DNA of 64,000 bases from Accumulibacter phosphatis (lineage in GTDB: Bacteria; Pseudomonadota; Gammaproteobacteria; Burkholderiales; Rhodocyclaceae): positions 3,224,001 to 3,288,000 of the forward strand of contig NC_013194.1 in NCBI RefSeq assembly GCF_000024165.1. Reading direction: 5' to 3'. Below are positions 46,447 through 55,880 of the stretch, in pieces. The notes under the pieces were generated by a model. That model did not search any database. It worked only from the letters and a program-made list of their open reading frames with translations, and was not told where the DNA came from. Made by a program: the position numbers and the translations under genes. Position 1 is the stretch's first letter, and every line of letters starts with the position of its first letter.

Positions 46447-47445
46447 ATGCACGTCACCCTGCCCCTTCTCATGACCACTGACTTTCCGGCCTTGACCCGA
46501 CGGTCGGTGGAAACCGTACAGGTCAATCTCGGCTATCGCTGCAACCAGAGCTGCCTGCATTGCCACGTCAATGCCGGGCCGCAGCGCAAGGAGGAGATGA
46601 CCGCCGAAACAATCGACGCGCTGCTCGCCTTCATTGCCGCCAGCCCCGAAGTCAAGGTTCTGGATCTCACCGGAGGCGCACCGGAACTCAACCCCAATTT
46701 CCGCCGACTGGTGATCGCCGGACGGCAACGCGGCCTGCGAGTGATCGACCGCTGCAACCTGACCATCCTCGAGGAACCGGGCCATGCGGATCTGGCGGAG
46801 TTTCTGGCGATGCATCGCGTCGAGGTGGTTGCTTCGCTGCCCTGCTATCTTGGCGAGAACGTCGACCGCCAGCGCGGCAAGGGAACCTTCGACGCCAGCA
46901 TCAGGGCCCTGCGCCAGCTGAATGCCCTCGGTTACGGCCTGCCCGCTACTGGCCTGGTCCTGAATCTGGTGTTCAATCCGCAGGGACCGGTACTGCCGCC
47001 GCCACAAGCACCCCTGGCGGCCGCCTACCGGGAGCATTTGGGGGGCGAGTTCGGCATCGTCTTCAACCAGCTGTTCACGCTGACCAACATGCCGATCCAG
47101 CGGTTTGGCTCGATGCTGGTCTCCAAGGGTCAGTTCAACAACTACATGCAGTTGCTCCGTAGCGCGCACCGCGACGATAACGTCGAGCAGGTGATGTGCC
47201 GCAATCTGCTGTCGGTCGACTGGCAGGGCTATCTTTACGATTGCGACTTCAACCAGCAGCTTGGCCTGCCGATAGGCCGCGCCGGGCGCCCTCGCCTGCA
47301 CCTCACCGACATCAGCGCCGCCGCGCTCGATGGCTGCGCCATCCGGGTCGCCGACCACTGCTACGGCTGCACGGCGGGACAGGGATCGAGCTGCGGCGGC
47401 GCGCTTGGCGACGAGGTGGCAGCCGCACCGACCTGCGGCGCCTGA
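46447..47445 (+). CDS. arsS: Arsenosugar biosynthesis radical SAM protein
   Basis: 332 residues. The radical-SAM cluster site is CNQSCLHC (33-40) with TGGAPELNPNFRRLV next. The C-terminal domain has CRNLLSVDWQGYLYDCDFNQ and the Cys cluster HCYGCTAGQGSSCGG, both marks of ArsS. The enzyme adds a 5'-deoxyadenosyl group to methylated arsenic to start arsenosugar synthesis. It normally follows ArsM, which is not seen in this window. The start MHVTLPLLMTTDFPALTRR fits the family. Confidence 0.9.
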   Translation: MHVTLPLLMTTDFPALTRRSVETVQVNLGYRCNQSCLHCHVNAGPQRKEEMTAETIDALLAFIAASPEVKVLDLTGGAPELNPNFRRLVIAGRQRGLRVIDRCNLTILEEPGHADLAEFLAMHRVEVVASLPCYLGENVDRQRGKGTFDASIRALRQLNALGYGLPATGLVLNLVFNPQGPVLPPPQAPLAAAYREHLGGEFGIVFNQLFTLTNMPIQRFGSMLVSKGQFNNYMQLLRSAHRDDNVEQVMCRNLLSVDWQGYLYDCDFNQQLGLPIGRAGRPRLHLTDISAAALDGCAIRVADHCYGCTAGQGSSCGGALGDEVAAAPTCGA

Positions 47446-47528
47446 CGGCGGCGTACCCGGCAAGCGCGGACCGGTGAGTATCTCCGTGGTCTTGTCGCCA
47501 CCTCCTTGATAGACAGGAATCATCGATC

Positions 47529-48227
47529 ATGGACAATCAGCCCCTCGACGGCATCGCAGCCTGCGTTTTCGACGCCTACGGAACGCTTTTCGATTTCAAC
47601 AGCGCGGCGCGCACCGCCAGCGACGAACTTGGCGACGACTGGCAGCGCCTGTCCGAACTCTGGCGCCAGAAGCAACTGCAATACACCTGGCTGCGCGGGC
47701 TCGCCGGCCGACACGCCGATTTCTGGCAGGTCACCGGCGACGCACTCGACTTCGCCCTGGCGACGCTGAAACTCGACCGCCCGGGCCTGCGCACGCGCCT
47801 GATGGATCTCTATCTCCACCTGCAGACCTATCCCGAAGTCCCGAAGACGCTGCGACAGCTCCGCTCCAGCGGACTGAAGACGGCGATTCTCTCCAACGGC
47901 ACGCCGGCCATGCTCGCGGCAGTAGTGCGCAGCAGTGGTCTCGACGGAGCGTTCGACGCTATCCTTTCGGTCGAGGAAGTAGGCGTCTTCAAGCCACACC
48001 CCTCGGTCTATCGCCTGGCCAGCGACCGCCTGGGGATCGCGCCGGCAGCACTCTGTTTCCTCTCCTCGAATGCCTGGGATGCCTTTTCCGCCAAGGCGTC
48101 GGGCCTGCGCGTCGTCTGGTGCAACCGCTTCGCCCAGGCGCCGGAACGGATTCCGGCAATGCCGGACGGCGAAATCAGCGACCTCTCTGCGCTGCCGGCG
48201 CTGTTGCTCGCGGCGCCATCCCGATAG
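47529..48227 (+). CDS. HAD-superfamily haloacid dehalogenase type II
   Basis: 232 residues. HAD motif I is VFDAYGTLFDF with nucleophile Asp, motif II AILSNGTPAML, motif III Lys in VGVFKPHPSVYRLAS, and motif IV FLSSNAWDAF in which the Asn-Ala-Trp-Asp pattern is that of 2-haloacid dehalogenases. The cap domain sits between motifs I and II (WLRGLAGRHADFWQVTGDAL). It hydrolyses L-2-haloacids to D-2-hydroxyacids. An AGGAATC ribosome site is just before the start. Confidence 0.92.
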   Translation: MDNQPLDGIAACVFDAYGTLFDFNSAARTASDELGDDWQRLSELWRQKQLQYTWLRGLAGRHADFWQVTGDALDFALATLKLDRPGLRTRLMDLYLHLQTYPEVPKTLRQLRSSGLKTAILSNGTPAMLAAVVRSSGLDGAFDAILSVEEVGVFKPHPSVYRLASDRLGIAPAALCFLSSNAWDAFSAKASGLRVVWCNRFAQAPERIPAMPDGEISDLSALPALLLAAPSR

Positions 48228-48394
48228 CGGAGCCGTGGCGTCCGCAAGGTGCCTAACGGGTCGCGCGGCGCCGGCCCGAGCACGGCCGCTGCTTTCCGCG
48301 CCACCCGGCCGGGCCAGTGGCAGCAGCGTGTAAGGAGCGGCCGCTCCCGGACGACAGAGGGCTGTACGCCTCAACAACCAAGGAAAGCCCTGCC

Positions 48395-50545
48395 ATGAAC
48401 ATTCGACGACTCCTGCTGCTGGCGGCGCTGGCCGCGCTGGTCCTGACTTACTTCGGGCTGGATCTCGGACGCTTCCTTAGCCTTGACTACTTCAAGAGCC
48501 AGCAGGCGGCGATCGAGGCCTGGCGAGCGGCGCAGCCCCTGAAGGCGGCGCTGGCCTTCTTCGTCGCCTATGTCGCGGTGACCGGCCTGTCGCTGCCGGG
48601 TGCCGCCGTGATGACGCTCGTCGGCGGCGCCGTCTTCGGGCTTTTCTGGGGCTTGCTGCTGGTTTCCTTCGCCTCGTCGCTGGGCGCCACCCTCGCCTTC
48701 CTCGTCTCGCGCTTCCTGCTCCGCGACTGGGTGCAGAAGCGCTTCGGCGACCGCTTGCGGGCGATCAACGCCGGCGTCGAGAAGGAAGGTGGCTTCTACC
48801 TGTTCACCTTGCGCCTGGTGCCCGTCTTTCCCTTCTTCGTCATCAACCTGCTGATGGGCCTGACGCCGATCCGAACGTGGACCTTCTACTGGGTCAGCCA
48901 GATCGGCATGCTCGCCGGCACGCTGGTCTACGTCAACGCCGGAACTCAACTGGCGAAGATCGATTCGCCGGCGGGAATCCTCTCGCCGGCGCTGCTCGGC
49001 TCCTTCGTTCTGCTCGGGCTGTTCCCCCTGATCGCCAAGAAGATCGTCGGCACGCTGGCGGCCCGGAAGGTCTATGCGGGCTGGCAGCGCCCGGCTCGCT
49101 TCGACCGCAACCTGATCGTCATCGGTGCCGGGTCGGCGGGCCTGGTCACCGCCTATATCGCCGCGGCGGTCAAGGCCAAGGTGACGCTGATCGAGAAACA
49201 CAAGCTCGGGGGCGACTGCCTGAATACCGGCTGCGTACCCTCCAAGGCGCTGATCCGTTCGGCCAAACTGCTATCGCACATGCGCCGCGCGCAGGAGTTC
49301 GGCATCCGCAGTGCGCGCGCCGAGTTCGACTTCGCCGACGTCATGGAGCGCGTACAGCGGGTGATCAGAACCGTCGAGCCGCATGACTCGGCAGAACGCT
49401 ACAGCGGGCTTGGCGTCGAGGTCATCGAGGGAACGGCGACGATCGTCTCGCCCTGGGAGGTCGACATCGTCCGCAACAGCGGCGAGAGCGAACGACTCAG
49501 CGCGCGCAGCATCGTCATCGCTACGGGTGCCCGCCCCTTCATACCGCCGATTCCGGGCATCGAGGCGGTGGGCTACTTCACCTCCGATACCGTCTGGGAC
49601 CTGCGCGAACTGCCACGCCGCTTGCTGGTCCTCGGCGGCGGCCCCATCGGTTGCGAGTTGACGCAGGCCTTCGCGCGTTGCGGTGCCAGCGTCACGCAGG
49701 TGCAGCACGGTCCACGAATCATGGTGCGCGAGGATCCGGAAGTGTCCGAACTGGTCATGCAGCGCTTCCGCGCCGAAGGCATCGCCGTACTGGTCAATCA
49801 TGAGGCCAGGAAGTTCGTCATCGAGGACGGCGAGAAGATCCTGGTCGCCGAACACCAGGGCCAGGAGGTGCGCATTCCCTTCGATGCGCTGCTAGTCGCC
49901 GTTGGCCGGGTGGCCAACATCGCCGGCTATGGCCTTGAAGAACTGGGCATTGCGGCCGGCCGCACGATCGAGACGAACGACTTCCTGCAGACGAAGTACC
50001 CCAACATCTATGCCGCCGGCGACGTTGCCGGGCCGTTTCAGTTCACGCACACGGCCGCGCATCAGGCCTGGTACGCCGCGGTCAATTCCCTTTTCGACCC
50101 CTTCAGGAAGTTCCGCGCCGATTATTCGGTCATCCCCTGGGCGACCTTCGTCGAACCCGAAGTGGCTCGCGTCGGGATCAACGAGAGCGAGGCACGCGAG
50201 CGCAACATCGCGCACGAAGTAACGGTCTACGGAATCGACGACCTCGACCGGGCGATCGCCGACGGCGAGGCGCACGGTTTCATCAAGGTGCTCACCGTTC
50301 CCGGCAAGGACCGGATCCTCGGCGTCACCATCGTCGGCGAGCACGCCGGCGACCTGATTGCGGAGTACGTGCTGGCCATGCGCCAGGGCATCGGTCTCAA
50401 CCGCATTCTCGGCACCATCCACATCTACCCGACCCTCGCCGAAGCCAACAAGTACGTCGCCGGCAACTGGAAGAAGGCGCATGCCCCGCAGAAACTGCTC
50501 GCCTGGGTCGCCCGCTTCCACGCCTGGCGGCTCGGCCAGGCATGA
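48395..50545 (+). CDS. TVP38/TMEM64 membrane domain fused to FAD-dependent disulfide oxidoreductase
   Basis: 716 residues from the ATG at 48395 (AAGGAAAG before it). Residues 1-235 are a TVP38/DedA-like membrane domain (LSLPGAAVMTLVGGAVFGLFWG, FLVSRFLLRDWVQKRFG, TLRLVPVFPFFVINLLMGLTP). Residues about 250-716 are a class I flavoprotein disulfide reductase: FAD site IVIGAGSAGLVTAYIAAAVK, redox-active CLNTGC, NAD site LVLGGGPIGCELTQAF, and GDVAGPFQFTHTAAHQAWYAA. The end has no dimer-site H-E pair readily seen. Such fusions occur in Proteobacteria as putative mercuric-reductase-like proteins. The start of the next gene lies in its stop. Confidence 0.9.
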   Translation: MNIRRLLLLAALAALVLTYFGLDLGRFLSLDYFKSQQAAIEAWRAAQPLKAALAFFVAYVAVTGLSLPGAAVMTLVGGAVFGLFWGLLLVSFASSLGATLAFLVSRFLLRDWVQKRFGDRLRAINAGVEKEGGFYLFTLRLVPVFPFFVINLLMGLTPIRTWTFYWVSQIGMLAGTLVYVNAGTQLAKIDSPAGILSPALLGSFVLLGLFPLIAKKIVGTLAARKVYAGWQRPARFDRNLIVIGAGSAGLVTAYIAAAVKAKVTLIEKHKLGGDCLNTGCVPSKALIRSAKLLSHMRRAQEFGIRSARAEFDFADVMERVQRVIRTVEPHDSAERYSGLGVEVIEGTATIVSPWEVDIVRNSGESERLSARSIVIATGARPFIPPIPGIEAVGYFTSDTVWDLRELPRRLLVLGGGPIGCELTQAFARCGASVTQVQHGPRIMVREDPEVSELVMQRFRAEGIAVLVNHEARKFVIEDGEKILVAEHQGQEVRIPFDALLVAVGRVANIAGYGLEELGIAAGRTIETNDFLQTKYPNIYAAGDVAGPFQFTHTAAHQAWYAAVNSLFDPFRKFRADYSVIPWATFVEPEVARVGINESEARERNIAHEVTVYGIDDLDRAIADGEAHGFIKVLTVPGKDRILGVTIVGEHAGDLIAEYVLAMRQGIGLNRILGTIHIYPTLAEANKYVAGNWKKAHAPQKLLAWVARFHAWRLGQA

Positions 50546-51351
50546 CGCGCATGCGCAAACTCGTCCTCGGGCTGCTGTTGATGCTCAGCGCCACCGCGGC
50601 CACCGCCTTCGACCACAGTCATACGGCGTGGGACTCGCTGCTCAGGAAGCACGTCGTCCTCACCCAGGGCGGTAATGCGTCGCAAGTACGCTACGCCGGC
50701 ATGCTGAGCGACCGCAAGCTGCTGCAGGCTTACCTCGAGAGCGTCTCGAAAGTGACCGAGGCCGACTATCGCAGCTGGCCGAAGGCCCGCCGGCTGGCTT
50801 TCCTGGTCAACGCCTACAACGCGTGGACGATCGATCTGGTACTCGGCAGGTACCCGGATCTCAAATCGATCAAGGACCTCGGCAGCGTCTTCCAGTCGCC
50901 CTGGAAGCGGAAATTCTTCATCCTGCTCGGCCAGGAACGCTCTCTCGACGACATCGAACACGGCCTCATCCGCGCCCCAGGCGCCTTCGACGACCCGCGC
51001 ATCCATGCCGCCGTCGTCTGCGCGTCGGTCGGCTGTCCGATGCTGCGCAATGAAGCCTTCACCGGCGAACGCATCGATGCGCAACTCGACGACGGCATGC
51101 GTCGCTTCCTGGCCGATCGCAGTCGCAACCGCTTCGAGCCCGCCACCGGCAAGCTGCAGGTGTCGAAGATCTTCGACTGGTACGGCAAGGACTTTGCCAA
51201 GGGCCACGCCGGTTTCAGCACGCTCTCCGGCACCTTCGCCCGGTACGCGGCATCCCTGGCGGACACGCCGGAGGCGCAGGCACGCGTGCGCAGCGGCGAC
51301 TACAAGCTCGAGTTTCTGGAATACGACTGGTCGTTGAACGATGTGCGCTGA
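50542..51351 (+). CDS. DUF547 exported protein
   Basis: 269 residues. A signal peptide (MRKLVLGLLLMLSATAATA, cleavage near residue 22) is followed by the DUF547 domain: LAFLVNAYNAWTIDLVLGRYPD, FILLGQERSLDDIEHGLIR, HAAVVCASVGCPMLRNEAF. The VCAS.GCP pair of Cys and the Asn-Tyr helices are conserved. The fold resembles a transglutaminase-like or papain-like hydrolase but the role is unknown. It overlaps the TVP38-flavoprotein gene by 4 nt. Confidence 0.9.
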   Translation: MTRMRKLVLGLLLMLSATAATAFDHSHTAWDSLLRKHVVLTQGGNASQVRYAGMLSDRKLLQAYLESVSKVTEADYRSWPKARRLAFLVNAYNAWTIDLVLGRYPDLKSIKDLGSVFQSPWKRKFFILLGQERSLDDIEHGLIRAPGAFDDPRIHAAVVCASVGCPMLRNEAFTGERIDAQLDDGMRRFLADRSRNRFEPATGKLQVSKIFDWYGKDFAKGHAGFSTLSGTFARYAASLADTPEAQARVRSGDYKLEFLEYDWSLNDVR

Positions 51352-51362
51352 GTGTGCGCGAA

Positions 51363-52700
51363 TCAGTGCAACGGGCGGAGGAGCATGGCGATCTCCGCCA
51401 CGTCCGCTTCCGACAGGACGCCAGCCGCCGCCTTGAGCTGCAAGGTGCTGACCAGAACTTCGTAGCGCGCCTGGAAAAGATCGCGCTTGGCCCCGAACAT
51501 CACACGCTCGGCATCGAGGACGTCGGTGTTGGTGCGAATTCCGGCCATCATTCCGCGCTTGCTGCCTTCGACGGCGACGATGCTGGCGTCGACCGCCTTG
51601 CGGTACGCGGTGACCTTGCTGGCGCCTGTTTCGACGGCCAGGAATTGGCGCGTCACCTCGACGAGAACGTCGTTCGCCGCGGCATCGAGTTCGGCCAGTG
51701 CGCGCTCACGGTTGGCAATCGCCTGGTCGGTGAGGGCCGAGACCCTTCCGCCCGCAAACAGCGGAATGTTGAGCTGGACGCCTACGCTATTGATCGTGCT
51801 CTTCTGGTTGAGCGTCGAGATGGTCTCGTTGTCGGCTCGCGTCGACCGCGCCACCAGATCCAGCTGCGGCATATGGCCGGCACGATTACGATCGACTTCC
51901 AGGCTTGCCAGTTCATAGGCCTTGCGCCGTGAACGAATCTCCGGGTTGTGATCCTGCGCCAGGGCGACCCACGCGTCGAGACGGCCGGGCTGCACGCCGG
52001 TCGGCATGAAATCCGGGCGCAGGATCCACAAAGGTTGCATCGGCTGGCCAGTCATACCCTCGAGCTTGCGCATCGCCACCGCGACCCGGTCAAGGGCGTC
52101 CGCCCGCCCGGCGCGGGCAAGCTGCAATCTCGACTCGGCGTCGGCGACATCGGTGATCGTCCCCTCGCCGCCCTTGCGGCGCCGTTCGGCCAGTTCGCGC
52201 TGCGCGCCGTAGGCGGCAATCTCGACATCGGCCAGCGCCAGTCGATCCATCGAAAAAAGGGCGTCCAGATAAGCGGCGGTGACTTTTACCGCCAGCTCGG
52301 CCTCCTTGCGGTCGAAGACCGCATCGCTATAGGCCGCCTGAACACCCCCTTGCTGGTAGCGTACGAAGCTGTCGTAGTTAAAGAGCGGCTGGCGCAGGAT
52401 GACCGCGCTGACTGTGTCCCGGTAGTCGAGATTCTGTGTCACGTCGACCACCGTTGACTCCCGCTCGCCCTTGTTCTGCGAGTATGAACCGGTGATCGAG
52501 AGATTCGGCAGCAGACCGGCGCGACCAATGGCGATGGCGTACTGACCGGCATCCCGCTCGTAGCGCGCCGCCCGAAAGGTCGGCTCATTCTGCCGTGCCG
52601 CCTGGTAGGCGTCGATCAGCCCGGCAGCGCGCGCGCCGGCCGACAGTAGTGGCAGGCTGCAGGCGACGAGCAGTGTGGCAAGCGGTTGCCACATGCTCAT
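51363..52700 (-). CDS. TolC-family outer-membrane channel of a type I secretion system
   Basis: 445 residues. Signal peptide (SLPLLSAGARA, about 1-25), then two TolC repeats (LIDAYQAARQNEPTFRAARY, VALAQDHNPEIRSRRKAYE) with the beta-barrel strand stretches and long coiled helices. The second repeat ends in RTNTDVLDAERVMFGAKRDL, typical of TolC. It forms the trimeric outer-membrane exit duct. It is the last gene of a three-gene operon (ABC, HlyD, TolC) and overlaps hlyD by 4 nt. Confidence 0.93.
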   Translation of the reverse strand: MSMWQPLATLLVACSLPLLSAGARAAGLIDAYQAARQNEPTFRAARYERDAGQYAIAIGRAGLLPNLSITGSYSQNKGERESTVVDVTQNLDYRDTVSAVILRQPLFNYDSFVRYQQGGVQAAYSDAVFDRKEAELAVKVTAAYLDALFSMDRLALADVEIAAYGAQRELAERRRKGGEGTITDVADAESRLQLARAGRADALDRVAVAMRKLEGMTGQPMQPLWILRPDFMPTGVQPGRLDAWVALAQDHNPEIRSRRKAYELASLEVDRNRAGHMPQLDLVARSTRADNETISTLNQKSTINSVGVQLNIPLFAGGRVSALTDQAIANRERALAELDAAANDVLVEVTRQFLAVETGASKVTAYRKAVDASIVAVEGSKRGMMAGIRTNTDVLDAERVMFGAKRDLFQARYEVLVSTLQLKAAAGVLSEADVAEIAMLLRPLH

Positions 52701-54085
52701 TCCTCGGTCAAGGCGGACCGCATCCGATCCCCCAGCGGCTTGAAGATGTAGTTCAACATCGTTCGCTCGCCGGTCTTGATGAATACCTCGGCGGGCATTC
52801 CCGGCTTGATCTCGTGCGCTTTCAGTTTCTTCATACCGTCTGCCGTCACCACCACTTGCCCACGGTAATACGGCGGGATCCTGCCCTGCGGGTCGGTCGT
52901 CGCATCGGCAGCGACCTGAACGAATTCACCGGCAATCTGCGGCGTCGTCCTCTGGTTGAAGGCCGGAAAGGAGATTTCCACCGGCAATCCGGGCCTCACC
53001 TTGTCGATCAGCGTCGTCGGCACCTGGACATCGACGCGCAGAGGCTCGTTTTTCGGCACCACCTCCATCAAGGGCGTTCCAGCAGCGAGTACGCCACCGA
53101 CGGTGTGTACGCTCAGCCCGACGATCACCCCCTCCGAAGGGGCGCGCACTTCGGTATTGGCCAGTTCGAAGGCCAGTCCCTTGAGCCGACTATCGAGGGA
53201 AGTGGCCTCCTTCTGCGCCTCGGCGAGACCATTCTCGACCTCCTTGTCGTACTCCTGCTGGCGCGCCAGCATGCGCATCCGGATCTCGCCGATCGTCTGC
53301 TGCGTGCGGCCGAGATTGCCGAGATCCTCGGAGATGGCACCGCTCAGTTGCGCCAGCAGGCGCTCCTGCTCGGACAGGCGATTGCGCGGCAGATAGCCTT
53401 CGGCGGCCAGCTCGCGCAAGCCCTTGAGCTCATCGAGCAGCAGTTTCGTTTGCTCTTCCTTCGCCCGGCGAGTGGCCTCGAGGCCCTTGACGGAGGACTG
53501 CAGGCCTGCCAGCGTATTCTTCATGGCCGCCAGTTCGGCCTGCAGGCCGGCGCGCCGGGAACGCAGCAACTGCGTCTGTACGGACATCGCGCTCGCCGCC
53601 CGCGGATCGTCACTCTCCCGCAACAGATCCTCCGGAAAGACGATCTCCGAACGACCCTCGACATCGGCCAGCAGCCGCGCCTCGGCCGCCTTGACGACCA
53701 GCCACTGGCTACGTGCCACTTCGTACTGCGAGCGCGCCATCGTCGGGTCAAGGCGCAGCAGAACGTCGCCACCTCTGACCTCATCGCCGTCCTTGACCAG
53801 GATCGCCTGCACCATTCCCGGGGCAAGGTTCTGCACGGCCTTGCGGTTACCGGTCACGACCACCTGGCCGCCGGTCGGCACACCCTGGTCAAGAGGTGCA
53901 AGACCTGCCCACAGCAGGAAGCCACCAAAGCCGAAAGCGACCACCAGCCAGCCCAGCCGGGAAGCCCGGCGGTGATTGATATCGACCGCCGGCCCGGCCG
54001 GGCTCACGCTCTCCGCTGCCACGTCCGTCACGTCGGTGATGTCGCCAGCGCCGCCCTTCTTTCGCTCGAAGATGTTGATCGTCAT
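52697..54085 (-). CDS. HlyD-family type I secretion adaptor
   Basis: 462 residues from the ATG at 54085. One TM helix (LGWLVVAFGFGGFLLWAGLA) near 45-65, a biotinyl-lipoyl-like part (GMVQAILVKDGDEVRGGDVLLRLDP), a long coiled-coil pair (LQAELAAMKNTLAGLQSSVK, to about 260) and the closing HlyD beta domain (TEVRAPSEGVIVGLSVHTVG). It joins the ABC pump to the TolC duct. Between the ABC and TolC genes, with 16-nt and 4-nt spacing. Confidence 0.93.
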   Translation of the reverse strand: MTINIFERKKGGAGDITDVTDVAAESVSPAGPAVDINHRRASRLGWLVVAFGFGGFLLWAGLAPLDQGVPTGGQVVVTGNRKAVQNLAPGMVQAILVKDGDEVRGGDVLLRLDPTMARSQYEVARSQWLVVKAAEARLLADVEGRSEIVFPEDLLRESDDPRAASAMSVQTQLLRSRRAGLQAELAAMKNTLAGLQSSVKGLEATRRAKEEQTKLLLDELKGLRELAAEGYLPRNRLSEQERLLAQLSGAISEDLGNLGRTQQTIGEIRMRMLARQQEYDKEVENGLAEAQKEATSLDSRLKGLAFELANTEVRAPSEGVIVGLSVHTVGGVLAAGTPLMEVVPKNEPLRVDVQVPTTLIDKVRPGLPVEISFPAFNQRTTPQIAGEFVQVAADATTDPQGRIPPYYRGQVVVTADGMKKLKAHEIKPGMPAEVFIKTGERTMLNYIFKPLGDRMRSALTEE

Positions 54086-54101
54086 CCGGAGGTTCCTTGC
54101 G

Positions 54102-55880
54102 TCAGGTGCCGAGCGCAGGTGACGTGGGAACGCCACCGGCCGACGTCCCCGACGATGCCGGGCGGACCACCTTGTCCGGCTGGCCGGCAGGCGCCGCATT
54201 GCCCCCGCGCATCGCCGCCAGCACCTGGTCGCGCGGGCCGTGCGCCTTCACCGTCCCTTCGTGCATGACCAGAATGCTGTCCGCCACCGCCAGCGTCGTC
54301 ATCCGATGGGTGATGATCACCACCGTGCGCTTGCTCGCCTTCAGGCGCCGGATCGTTTCGGCGAGTGCTGCCTCGCCCTGGTCGTCAAGGTTGGAATTCG
54401 GTTCATCGAGGACGATCAGTGCCGGGTCGCCGTAGAGCGCCCGCGCCAGACCGATGCGCTGCTTCTGACCGCCGGAGAGCGCGCTGCCCGCCTCCCCGAG
54501 CGGTGTGTCGTAGCCGCCCGGGAGCAGCAGGATCAGCTCGTGCACCCCGGCCGCCTGTGCCGCAGCGAGGACCTTCTCGGAATCGAGCTCGCCAAAGCGG
54601 GCGATGTTTTCGGCAACTGTGCCGCCAAACAACTCGATGTCCTGCGGCAGATAGCCCAAATAGGGGCCCAGCTCGTCCTTGTTCCACTTGAAGGTCTCGG
54701 CGCCGTCGAGCCGCACCGATCCGGCCAGAGCCGGCCAGACGCCCACCAGCAGGCGCGCCAGGGTCGACTTGCCGGAGGCGCTCGGACCGATGACGGCGAC
54801 CACTTCGCCGGCCTTCAGCTTGAAATTCACGTTTCGCAGAATCAGCGTCTTGCTTCCCGGCGCCGCAGTCGCCGCGTTCTCGACGCTCACTTCGCCAAGC
54901 GGTCGGGGCAACTGCATGCCGGCGACGCGCGCCGGATACATTTGCAACAAGGCGGTCAGCCTGCCATAGGCGGCGCGTGCGGAGACCAGTTGTTTCCAGT
55001 TGGCAATCAGCATCTCCACCGGCGCCAGTGCGCGGCCGACGAGAATCGAACCGGCAATCATGATGCCCGCGGTCACCTCGCCATTGATCGCCAGCAAGGC
55101 GCCGTAGCCGAGAGCCAGTGACTGCATCGAAATGCGCGCGAACCGGGTCAGCGCGTTGAGGATGCCGGCGCGGTCGCTGGCCAGCGCCTGCTGCGCCAGA
55201 AACTTCCGGTGCAACTCGAACCAGCGGCCACGAATCGCCGGCAGCATGCCCATCGCCTCGATCACTTCGGCATTGCGCAGGTGGTTGTTGGCTTGCGCAC
55301 TTGCCGCCATGCCGAGCTTCTGCGCTTCGCTCAGCGGCCCCGCCGACACCCGTTCATTGGCTATCGCCAGCCCTACCAGCAGCACCACTCCGACCAGCGC
55401 AAACACCCCCAACTGCACGTGCAGCATGAAGATCACCACCAGGTAGATCGGCATCCACGGTGCGTCGGTGAGGGCAATCAGCCCGGCACCGGTCAGCGTC
55501 TGCCGCATCGACGACAGATCATTCAGCGCCTGCGCCGGATTCTGTCCGGCTTGCCGCAGGTTGCGTTCGAAAGTGGCGTTGAAGACGCGTGTATTGATGT
55601 CGAGATCGAGGCGTGCGCCAATGCGTACGAGAACCATCGACCGGATCCACTCGAGCACCGACATCAGCGCGAACAGCCCGAGAGTGATCAGAGTCAGCAT
55701 CAGCAAGGTCGTCACGTTGCCACTGCCGAGCGCGCGGTCATAGACCTGCAGCATGTAGATGGCCGGCGCCAGCATCAGCAGATTGATGAAAAAGCTGAAG
55801 GCGCCGACGGTCATGAAGGCCTGGCGAACGGAGCGCAGCGCCTCATCGAGCTCGAGGCGCTGCCGGGAGGGGTCAGTCAT
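54102..55880 (-). CDS. Type I secretion ABC transporter (PrtD/AprD-like)
   Basis: 592 residues from the ATG at 55880; the open frame extends 102 codons upstream without conserved sequence. Six TM helices (about 20-320, SLALGYGALLAINGEVTAGIM region last) are followed by the ATPase: Walker A GPSASGKST, Q-loop YLPQDIELFGGTVAENI, signature LSGGQKQRIGLARAL, Walker B LIVLDEPNSNLDD, H-loop ITHR. There is no N-terminal C39 peptidase domain, so cargo should carry an uncleaved C-terminal signal, as in RTX or S-layer systems. Confidence 0.94.
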   Translation of the reverse strand: MTDPSRQRLELDEALRSVRQAFMTVGAFSFFINLLMLAPAIYMLQVYDRALGSGNVTTLLMLTLITLGLFALMSVLEWIRSMVLVRIGARLDLDINTRVFNATFERNLRQAGQNPAQALNDLSSMRQTLTGAGLIALTDAPWMPIYLVVIFMLHVQLGVFALVGVVLLVGLAIANERVSAGPLSEAQKLGMAASAQANNHLRNAEVIEAMGMLPAIRGRWFELHRKFLAQQALASDRAGILNALTRFARISMQSLALGYGALLAINGEVTAGIMIAGSILVGRALAPVEMLIANWKQLVSARAAYGRLTALLQMYPARVAGMQLPRPLGEVSVENAATAAPGSKTLILRNVNFKLKAGEVVAVIGPSASGKSTLARLLVGVWPALAGSVRLDGAETFKWNKDELGPYLGYLPQDIELFGGTVAENIARFGELDSEKVLAAAQAAGVHELILLLPGGYDTPLGEAGSALSGGQKQRIGLARALYGDPALIVLDEPNSNLDDQGEAALAETIRRLKASKRTVVIITHRMTTLAVADSILVMHEGTVKAHGPRDQVLAAMRGGNAAPAGQPDKVVRPASSGTSAGGVPTSPALGT

